DNA from: Todiramphus chloris collaris
Lineage: Eukaryota; Chordata; Aves; Coraciiformes; Alcedinidae
NCBI GenBank assembly: GCA_025345505.1
Contig: JANVCC010000130.1
Span: 2,943,350 to 3,007,349, forward strand
Length of the DNA stretch: 64,000 nucleotides
Reading direction: 5' to 3'
Shown here one piece after another: positions 55,801 to 64,000 of this stretch. How positions within the stretch are numbered: the stretch's first letter is position 1; each line of letters opens with the position of its first letter. Made by a program: the position numbers and the translations under genes. The notes beneath the pieces are model-generated. The model made no database searches and was not told the DNA's origin. It worked only from the letters and a program-made list of their open reading frames with translations.

Positions 55801-58800
55801 GTGCCACAAAACCAGAATTACATCTGTTCCTTTTGCTACAGAAATCACAGCTGCTGACATATTATTCCAAATGTGCTTCAGTGAAACATCAATCCTGGTA
55901 GTAGTTATCCTCTTGTTTCAATTTAACATGCCTTTGTAACCGAGTGCCTAATTCACCATCACCCACCACCCAATTTCTACTTTCCCTCCAATTTTTCCTT
56001 ACTTTTTCTCGTTCTCTTTCTCTCTCCTTTTCTCTTTCTTTTTCCTTTTCTCTTTCCTTTTCTCTTTCTTTTTCCTTTTCTCTTTCCTTTTCCTTTTCTC
56101 TTTCCTTTTCTCTTTCCTTTTCCTTTTCTCTTTCCTTTTCTCTTTCTTTTTCCTTTTCCTTTTCTCTTTCCTTTTCCCTTTCCTTTTCCCATCTCTCAGC
56201 TTTGTCCTTCTCCTTGTCTTCCTTTTTCTTCCTCTTCTCACCTTGACCATCTGAGTGAAAAACAGCAGGAGGTGGAGGAAGAACATAGGGAGTACTAGAA
56301 GGAGGTGGTGACACTGTTACTTCTGCTGCTGCCACAGGAGAGTGCCCAGAACTCTTTTTAGACTTAGAGTGCTTCTTCTCTCTATGCTTTTCCTTGTCTT
56401 TTTTTTTCTTACTTTTTTTTGACTTCTTCTTCTTCTTGATTTCCCGGTAAGAGTCATCTATCACTAGCTCTCCAGCCTCCAACTCCCCACCAGAAGAGGA
56501 ACCAGATTCTGGTAGTGCCTCCACACCCGAGACCTCATACTCGCTTCCATGGCCCTCTGAAAAAAGGGAGGTGTCAGCACCAAAACTCTCAGAAGGTGGA
56601 TGTGAGTCGGAAGGTGGTTTGTGCTTCTTCCGGGATGACTTCAGGAAGCTCTGCAGTTCATGACCCAGAAGGAATGAGCCTTGCTCATCTCGAGATGATT
56701 TCTTTGAAGATTTCTTTGCAGCTGCTGGTGCTGAGGAGTAGGAGAAAGAATCATCATCTGCTGCACTGCTTTTGTCTTTTGGTGAAAGGATGAGCTTCAT
56801 CTTCAAGCCATCAGGTTCACGAAGAGTAAGTGTCTCTGTGTTCACATAGAGAGGTTTCATTTTTTTAGATTTGTGGAAGCTGCTGTCATCCACTGAGTGC
56901 TCCCCACTGCTCCCACTCAGCTTCTTCTTGTGGTGCTCCTTTTTGTTTTCGGAGTGGCCAGAGGAAGAATAAGATGATTTTTCAGAGGTCTTCTTTGAAG
57001 ACTTTGAGCTGGTGGCCAAAGGTGAAGTGATAGCCTTGAGTAAATCCATGGTTGTATCAGCTGAGGATGGGCTAGAAACTGCTTTTTTCTTCTTCTTTGA
57101 TGGCAGATCCAAAGACGAAATACCTGAAAAAGATCAAGAGAAATGCACATCAAGATGATCCCCTTAAAGAAAGCAATACACTAGTCCAAAGAAGTGAACT
57201 GGCAATCCTGCAAGATTTATGATTAAAGATAACAGATTTACATCTGGGCTTAAAGAGAACATCTTGGAAGCTTGTAGCCAGCTCAGCATGGCCTTACTGA
57301 TACAATTCACGAGTTGTAATACCCAAGGTGGTCACATAATGTAAAGCAGGAAGATAGAGTAGAAAAGTTCTTGAAATTTTGTCAAGCTCTTTACTCCACT
57401 GTGAAATAATGTGTTTTGATCTATCTTGTTGAGCCTGGAATTACATCTCAAGTGCCATTTTTAGCCAAGGTGAGACCAAGGAACTGAAAATACAAGCTTT
57501 TTCATTCTGGAAACAGATTTTGACAATATTTCATCTCAGCTTTCTCTTTTCATTGGGACAAAAATAAATCTTAGACCTCTTAAGCTTTTATGAACAGGAC
57601 TGTAATTTTCTGGCCAGCTTATTAATTGTGAAAGTAATGTTTCTATATTTAAACTGAACCCTAAAGCATTTACTTTTCACCCTGATGGACTTTATTTTTA
57701 TAAAATCAGAGAAGGCACTATCTGCAACTAAAATAACATTTTGTAACGCAATAGAAAAAAAAAAATACAAATGCCAAAAGGGAAGGCCTGAGTTAGAAAA
57801 CTATAACTTCTCAATGAAAAGGGCTTGGAAGATCCCTACCCCCAACAATGACAACTTGTTAAGCTAGATTTGGAAAATATAATTCCCTAATCTTCTACTG
57901 TCTGGTGCTGATAAGCATCAGGTTTCTGATTACTTGTTCTAAGACAAGTTGATGCACTCTCCTCTCATAAAGTGCTAACCACAAAGCTTGATGACACTGG
58001 TTTAACAGCATCCTTTCCTCAAAGTCATGACCTGTTAGCCCCTTCCCCTGCTTGATCACCATCTTACCTCTGTAGCAGAACTCATCGGAGGAGTGCTTTC
58101 TCTTCTTTTTGTGAGGTTCTGTCCCTGGAAAAACCTCACTGTCCTAGAATAAGAAGAAAAATGTTGCTGACAAACAAGAGGTAAATAATATGAGGTTCAC
58201 ATGGACTACTGGCATAGATAATAATGTATAGGAGATATCAAGAGTTACTTGTACTACCCGATGTAGGGTTCTTCTCAAGGAACCCTAGGTATGAACCAGG
58301 ATCATTTTTCTAGGTGCTGAAACAAGTAAATGAAATGTACTGTGCCCCCAAGTGCCCACAGTGTAGGTTTAAGGTAACAAACAAAAAGCATGGTGCAGAT
58401 AGGTGGGAGAATACAAAAAACGGTATTAGTCAGGACTGGTTTCAGCACATCAGCCACCTAACCAGCCCCAAGCTTTCTGTAGGCACTGCAGCAAAAAGGG
58501 CTATAAGGAAATTGAAAGACAGACCTCTATAGGGAGCTCCCTGCAAGCGAGAGGAGCAACACGCAAGAAAACGTGAAAAAGCACATTTGAAAGTATTAAG
58601 AAATGGGCAGTGAGAGCCAGCACTTGGAGATCAGCTGATGAGTTGATAAAAGACAGACATCTACCTCTTAATAAAGTTAAGACATAACTAAGCATGCACA
58701 GGCTGTCAAGCCTTGAAAATGAAGGTGAGCAGTTCATGTTTAATATGCTGGAAAAGATAAAAGAAGTGAAAAGAGGTAGAGATGTGACGATTAAAATGAT

Positions 58801-60504
58801 GGGCAAAAAATTGTCCTTAATATGTCGTGTCAGACAATTAGTATTTGTTTCTTGACCAATTTATGATTGGACAATGAAGCTCCTCTACAGAATTCCATCT
58901 GCATGGTAGAAGATTTTAATTTTAAACCAGAACTTCTTTTCCAGATTTAAAAAAAAAAAGAAAAAGGGGAAAAAGAAAAAAAAAAAAAAAGAAAACAATC
59001 ACAAGATAGTCACCTTTGAGCTAACAGCAGAAATTTTAGCTCAAAGAGGAAAGTTCTGAAGAAATTTAAGTTGTTACTACACGATTTCAGAGTTCAGGCC
59101 CCAAAGAGGTGATTAGGGCAAGTTCATACCTCTCAAGAGCTATCGTTTCAGGCTGTCTGCAGAATCAGGAAGACAACAGCACATCAGTTAACATTATATT
59201 CATCCTCTGCTGGCTATTTATACAACTATAAATTCTAAATTTTGGGTTTGGTTTTTTTTTTGTGTGTAAAATGTTATTCATGCTATCTTACGACTTGCAA
59301 GGTTCTACATCAAGACTAGACTTCTTCACTGAAAGGGTTGTAGAGTCCTGGTACAGGCTGCCCAGGGAAGTGGTGGAGTTGCCATCCCTGGAGGTATTTA
59401 CAAGACATAGATGTGGTGCTGAGGGACGTGGTTTAGCAGTGACATGGCAGTGCTGGGTTAATGGCTGGACCTAATGAGCTTAAAGGTATCCTCTAACCAA
59501 AGCGATTCTATGAATCTAGAACAGCATCCTACTGTCTTATTTTCCAAGCCCAGAAAAATCAGAATCTGTTGTAACTGGGATTGACCCCCTCCTTTTCCCC
59601 AGAAAAGCCACTGAACAACAAAGGACAAGATTAGATGCTCTCACTGTCTTCTACATTCGTATCTATATAAAAAAGAGCAAGAAACCCATCCACCCCATTC
59701 CACCTCTAGTTGTACATGTATCTTTACACTTTCAACCTTTTCTCTGAGGGCTTCCTGACCTGAGTTACTATCCCGCCTTCCTCTTGCAGCAGATCCTTGT
59801 AAGAGCGCTTTTTCTCTCGCTGTATCCTGCCAGTTGCCAGCCCCACGTCATCAACACTTCGGTCACTCCCTAGGAACTCTAAGATTTACATGAAATGGGA
59901 AAAAAAGGAAGAAATGAAATACCCCATTAAGGAATGATAGACATGTGGATGATGCACAAAATAAGGTAACAGTGGACGCTGGCACCGAGTGATGCACAAA
60001 ACCCACCAAGCACAGGGGCCTAAAAGATAATGATTTGTACCCTGACCACGGGGATGGGTCTCAGTGCTCTACTGCTGTAACACAATCACTCAAGAATTCA
60101 TTTCTAACCCTTCTACAGTTTTTTCCTAATAAACAACCAGACCTAGAAATGTTAACATGACTAAACATGTCCTTATCCCTGGTCTCCCAGTTCCACTGAT
60201 CTGACAGGGAGAAGAAAGGCTGCAGTGGCAGAGTTTCCAGTCAAGGTGTCTGCATTAGGAAATACCACCCATTTCTCTTGTTTTCAAATTCCAGTACTTT
60301 ACACCTGGAAGTCAAGGGCTTGGGATCCTCCAGCAACTTGGCCAGGTTAAATTTAAGGGCTCCACAGCATACTAGCTTCCTTTCTCACTCTGACTGCATG
60401 GCCTGGCAAGGGCTGCAGAATGTACCCTTGCTTTCTTTTGGCAACTTCCTCTGAGATTATGAAGCAGTCATACCTTCTTTCTTCTTGGAGTCATCATAAG
60501 CCAT
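49812..60504 (-). CDS. HMGXB4: HMGXB4, HMG-box domain containing 4 (complete, 10 coding exons)
   Basis: HMGXB4 is a nuclear HMG-box protein linked in vertebrates to Wnt signalling and chromatin remodelling. Coding exons: 60504-60474, 59878-59730, 58143-58068, 57123-56003, 54821-54740, 54286-54222, 53949-53844, 53312-53143, 51918-51796, 49856-49812; 1968 nt, 655 aa (human 601). The start [10 protein letters not shown] has a perfect CCACCATGG context. The large exon (residues 86-459) is Ser/Lys-rich, includes [18 protein letters not shown] and [18 protein letters not shown], and ends in a K/E/R repeat. The HMG box follows (about 460-530; [35 protein letters not shown]). A conserved C-terminal block ([20 protein letters not shown]) and the ending [10 protein letters not shown] close it. 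The exon at 59878-59730 uses an unusual GTGTAA donor; a GTAACT donor 39 nt earlier is in the same phase, but the longer form fits the human protein. Confidence 0.97.
50907..50918. promoter_or_regulatory. Palindromic MAF recognition element in HMGXB4 intron
   Basis: TGCTGACTCAGC is the full T-MARE core; a TGAGTCA AP-1 core follows about 80 bp away (50995-51001). It lies in the intron before the last exon. Motif match only. Confidence 0.35.
51098..51114. repeat. Short (TA)n microsatellite
   Basis: An uninterrupted TA run in an HMGXB4 intron. Confidence 0.9.
51923..51960 (-). repeat. Duplicated 3' splice-site tract before HMGXB4 exon at 51918
   Basis: AAATGGATAGGGATAA is present at 51923-51938 and again at 51945-51960. 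Read on the minus strand this is a doubled pyrimidine-rich TTATCCCTATCCATTT immediately upstream of the CAG acceptor. Confidence 0.9.
52581..52606. repeat. (TG)n microsatellite
   Basis: Thirteen uninterrupted TG repeats in an HMGXB4 intron. Confidence 0.95.
56012..56190 (-). repeat. HMGXB4: 179-nt uninterrupted purine tract coding for a K/E/R repeat
   Basis: The plus strand is pure C/T for 179 nt, so the coding strand is pure A/G. It is built from repeats of GAAAAGGAAAGA-type words and translates to about 60 residues of alternating KE/RE within HMGXB4. It ends 8 nt before the exon's splice donor (exon end 56003). The human protein has only a short KERERGEK-like stretch here. Confidence 0.95.
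58948..58996. repeat. A-rich low-complexity tract
   Basis: Interrupted poly-A with G spacers in an HMGXB4 intron. It may be the tail of an old retroelement, but no element body is recognisable next to it. Confidence 0.7.
59280..59520 (+). mobile_element. CR1 LINE 3' fragment
   Basis: GGCTGCCCAGGGAAGTGGTG, CATCCCTGGAGGTATTTA and the end GATTCTATGAAT are CR1 3' hallmarks. It is antisense to HMGXB4, in the intron between its second and first coding exons. Confidence 0.9.
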
Positions 60505-60565
60505 GGTGGTCCTGCAGGAGCCTGAGAATGTGTTGCCACGTCTGGGCTCTTTCCCCCGTTCCCAT
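60494..60565 (-). CDS. Upstream ORF overlapping the HMGXB4 start
   Basis: The predicted 5' border of coding exon 1 (acceptor TGTAG at 60570-60566) puts an ATG as the very first bases of the exon. This frame runs 23 codons and ends in a TGA at 60496-60494, overlapping the HMGXB4 ATG (60504-60502) in another frame. It would be included in any transcript using this acceptor. A regulatory role on translation is an inference. Confidence 0.5.
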   Translation of the reverse strand: MGTGERAQTWQHILRLLQDHHGL

Positions 60566-62349
60566 CTACAGGAAAAGGTCTGAGAAACAGAGAATGAAAA
60601 TAACCCTCCCATAAAGAAGAATCACGATGTAAAATGGGAAACTTCCTCTGAACCAAGTGAAGATTCTCTGGAAGAGAGTGGGAAAGTAAAGGAGTCTACC
60701 TTCAGGTCAGTTCATGCTCACTCTTCAGCTTGACAGAATTGGGGTTGTTTAATTAATTTGGAGGTTTCTCTTATATTTTAAAGATATGAATGACCACCTC
60801 TTTCTTGTAAAGTCTCCAAACCACTGAATAATTTATTTACAAAATCAGAAAGAGGGTAAAAAGACAGCAGAGTTTGATTTTCATGACACACAAAACTGCA
60901 CCCAAAATTGTGTCATAGACATTTTATATCAGGAGCCACTGTAGCAAAGAGCAGGATATTTCAAACCCTTGAATCTCAGATGAAGTGAAGGAAAAGAAGA
61001 AACCAGACAAAATCATTGTACTATAAAAGAATGGTTTCCAATCTTTTTAACTAAAGGATTGCACAGTTGGTGTGAAGGTGTGCATCCTTTTGATGTGTTT
61101 TTCAACACTACCACTGCAGCCATTCTGAATGCCAGCCTGGGAGAGGGAACAGAAGGCGGCACTCCTTTTCACTGGCTTTTCCACAGCACCCCAACCCCTG
61201 TCAGCCCCCAAGTTCCAGGCCTCCTCTAACTGAATCATTCTGTTCCACCATGTTGCTGGCATACAGCAGGACAGTGCCCTCACAGAACAGCTGCACTCTG
61301 GTTTTTTCAGAGTAAACAGCTTTTGTTCTTCAAGTTGGCGACCGGCTTAACATGAAAAGATCAATCTCCTGCTCATAAGCCATGAAACCACCTGCATCTA
61401 ACTGATTTTGTGTGTTAGTGTGTATGTGCAAACATTCAACCACAAAGCCCACACAGCTGTCACAGTTATCTCGCCACACTGTAGTTACATTTTAATACCT
61501 TGAGAGCAGGGAATTTGTGCTTGTACATCCCTCCACGAACCCCAGTTTTATAAACTGTTGGCTGAGGTTGAGAACATGCAACGTGATCATCCTATAGTGG
61601 TTACTTAAGTGAAACAACAAAGCTCCAGCTAAATCAAGCCTGCAGGTACACAGGAGATGCTTCTGTTTAAATTCATCAGAATATGTGTTGCTTCTTCAGA
61701 TTTTGGGGAAATTTCTGCTACAAGATGTTTTAAGTCAGTATTATGATCACTGTACACTGCTGGTAGCAAGCACAGCAATTTGTAGGCAGAATTACGTATA
61801 TGTGTATTACATTATATGTATATAATAATAATGTATATGTGCAGGAGTGCTGCGTATGTATACACGCTACAGCACTGCACTTTACAATGAAAGAAGAGCC
61901 TCTTGTCACTCGTGGGCTCTCAATCCTGAACCACATCTTGTCAACCCTTCATGATGCTGTCATATGGATCTCAGTGAGAACACACATGATCCTAAAGCAC
62001 TGTGCTGAAGAGGCCTACTCTAGATAGTGCTCAGCAAAACAAAGCTGAAGGTGGTTGTACACAAACAGATGGCTTGGGAAAAATAAGATTTGTTTCTAGC
62101 TACATGCATACTTTTTGTCTCTTTTAAAATCTTATCTGCTTGTCAGGTATAAAGGTTGGTAGATAATGCCCAAAGGGGCTTATAACCTAAACCTTTAATC
62201 CTACAAATACAAGGCATATCCTTAACTAGTCTCATCCTATACATCCTAACTACGTTGCCCTGCTTCAAACTCTTTGGTTTCAGCAGTAATCGCACAGGTT
62301 CGCTGGAGAACCTCTCTGTTCGCATCTCCCGTTCCTCTAACGCACACGC

Positions 62350-63330
62350 TTGCGGAATCACGGCCAAGCGTTGCTCTCCTGCAGACCCCCGGGACTCCAC
62401 GGGGACCTCGGTCCCTCGGGGCGGCTGCGCACCCCCCGGGCGGCAGATCGCGGTGGCCGGAGGCGAGGGGGCAGCGGCTCGGGCCATGCCGTCCCGGGCT
62501 CTCTCGCCTCGTTTCCCGCCGGCGCTCGGTCAGGCTCCGCCGGGGGTTCCGAGAGCGGCGGAGGGCCGCGCCCGCCCCGCGCCTCCCGGAGCTCCCCGCA
62601 ACCCAAGGTCCGGGGCTCCGCCGCCGCCCGCGCCCCTCCCGCCGCCTCCGTTTAGAAGCGGGATCGGCCGCCCCATTCCCGCCGGCGCGCCCTCTCACCC
62701 CAGCGGGCTCCGGCCTCGCTGCAGCCCGCCGCTCCACCCCTGCGGTAGGCCTGAGCGCGCCCCGGCGGTGGGGCCGCCCAGCGGCGACAGGGATTGCCGG
62801 CCCGCCGGTACCGAGCCGCAGCTGCCGGGTGGGGAAGCGCCGCGGCCGCCTCACTCGGCACCGCCGCTTCCCGCCGCGCCGCCGCCCGCGGCCGCCATCT
62901 TGGATGGGGAGACAAGTGACGCCCGCCCGCCACCGGGGCCAGGGGCAGCCAGCCGAGCGCCGAGCGCCTCCAACGGGGCGGGGGAGAAGGCGGGGTGTGG
63001 GATTGTTGAGCGCATCGATGGCGGAGCCTGAGCGACGGGGTGTGGGCCCCGCCCCAGGCGGAACGGGCTCGGAGCGGCAGCCGTCCCGCCTTTAACCCGC
63101 TGCCCCGCGCTAAGCCCTGCGCACCACGGCCCGCCGCTCCCACCGCGGATGGGGTCCGCAATACTGTGCGCTGGGGCCCGCTCAGCGGCTTGGGCCCGAG
63201 GCCTGGCCTGGGGCCTTCTCCTCGCCAGCCCGGTGCCCTGCTAGTGCAAGAGCACGGGCCCAGGGCTAGGCCCAGAGCGAGGGGCCTAGTGCGCTGCTGC
63301 TTGCCCAGGGCACTTGGCCACCCGCTGTGC
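62350..63330 (-). promoter_or_regulatory. HMGXB4: HMGXB4 CpG-island promoter
   Basis: A very GC- and CpG-rich island. On the minus strand a YY1-type CCAAGATGGCGGC (62903-62891) is present; YY1 sites of this form usually sit at or just after the transcription start. Two possible donors for a non-coding first exon follow: GCCGA/GTGAGG (exon end 62855) and GCTGGG/GTGAGAGG (exon end 62699). Both would splice to the acceptor at 60566. The intron would be about 2.1-2.3 kb. Confidence 0.65.
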
Positions 63331-64000
63331 CCCAGGCACAGCAGCATGGTTCCCCGGTTGCCACGTGCCCCTTCGGGGGTGTGGGAGCACAAGTGGACCA
63401 CGACACACGGGGCACCTGAGCTTGACCCCCAGTTACCTTGGGTAGAACGTGACTGTGTGCCCACCGTCGCCCTGCATTGAGCACAACCTCCTCTTTGTGT
63501 GTGCATTGTTGTGGCACAGCTTCCCCTCTCAACAACTCTTTCCTTAAGTGGCAAGTCTCTGAGCTGGCTGGGCTTGCAGCATGGGTCAGTTGGTGGCTGC
63601 TTGTGCCTGCCATGGAGGGTCAGTGGGGAAGGGTGAAGTATTGTTATTAAGCAGTTACAGAGCCAGCACTTTCCTGAGATTATGCACACAGATGAGCAAA
63701 CCCATCTCCTGTAAGCCTATCTGGCTGCCTGAGGAATTGAGTGGGAGCATAGCACAAGTGGAGAGTCAGCCTGAGCTGAGATAAGCGTGTCTGAACAGCA
63801 TACTTGGACTACTGCCTGGGAAGGCATCGTGTAACCCTTACACCCTTTCCAGTCAACTGTCCAAAGATGGAAGGCAAGAGAAAGGCAAATTACCCCTGAC
63901 ATCCTCTAAAGGGCTCATTCGTTACTGCAAAGGATTCAAGACGGACGTAAAAAAGCTCAAGAAACAACCTAGTTGGAAAAGACAAGTATTTTTCCCACCA
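63331..64000. other. Upstream of HMGXB4, no gene seen
   Basis: Beyond the CpG island I see no exon with recognisable protein, no RNA gene and no clear repeat. In human the next gene upstream is ISX; nothing of it is visible here. Confidence 0.5.

Noticed and set aside
55944..56246. Plus-strand open frame of Ser/Phe/Leu repeats
   Set aside because: It is the complement of the K/E/R-coding purine tract of HMGXB4.
58310..58810. Possible old mobile element in an HMGXB4 intron
   Set aside because: The text feels repeat-like (protein-like patches on both strands) but I could not match it to any family, and no terminal repeats or target-site duplication are visible.
62652..63689. 345-codon open frame on the minus strand in the CpG island
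   Set aside because: GC-rich sequence has few stop codons. The translation is Arg/Ala/Pro/Gly-rich without a domain, and the frame crosses the HMGXB4 promoter.

Overview
This is eukaryotic nuclear DNA, almost certainly from a bird. The genes are split into vertebrate-type exons with canonical splice sites. CpG islands sit at promoters. The recognisable interspersed repeats are nearly all CR1 LINE fragments, including 3' ends with the ATTCTATGA-type terminus, plus two faint MIR-like SINEs. I cannot name the species. The encoded proteins are clearly avian-like, for example a haem oxygenase-1 that starts later than the mammalian protein.

Four genes lie head to tail, all on the minus strand. Read from right to left they are HMGXB4 (about 62.9-47.5 kb), TOM1 (46.7 to about 25.7 kb plus 3'UTR), HMOX1 (13.3-6.8 kb) and MCM5 (from about 4.5 kb, running off the left edge). 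This is the same order and relative orientation as human 22q12. I could join complete coding sequences for HMGXB4 (10 coding exons, 655 aa), TOM1 (15 exons, 494 aa) and HMOX1 (4 coding exons, 285 aa). For MCM5 the first six coding exons (about 306 residues) are present. In every case exon phases add up without a frameshift.

Region by region: 1-4.5 kb is MCM5 exons 6 to 1; 4.3-4.9 kb is its CpG-island promoter with E2F and CCAAT motifs; 4.9-6.8 kb is intergenic; 6.8-13.3 kb is HMOX1; 13.3-23.4 kb is HMOX1 upstream DNA carrying clustered TGACTCAGCA-type stress/antioxidant response elements; 23.4-46.7 kb is TOM1 with a long first intron holding a 1.3 kb CR1; 45.9-47.3 kb is the TOM1 CpG island; 47.5-62.9 kb is HMGXB4; 62.3-63.3 kb is its CpG island.

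The genes are functionally unrelated neighbours: DNA replication licensing (MCM5), haem breakdown (HMOX1), endosomal cargo sorting (TOM1) and an HMG-box nuclear protein (HMGXB4). No novel multi-gene system is visible. The points most worth a second look are the HMOX1 distal response-element cluster, a 179-nt uninterrupted purine/pyrimidine tract that codes for a K/E/R expansion in HMGXB4, an unassigned open exon with a predicted membrane helix inside TOM1 intron 11 that could splice in frame from TOM1 exon 11, and an upstream ORF overlapping the HMGXB4 start codon.
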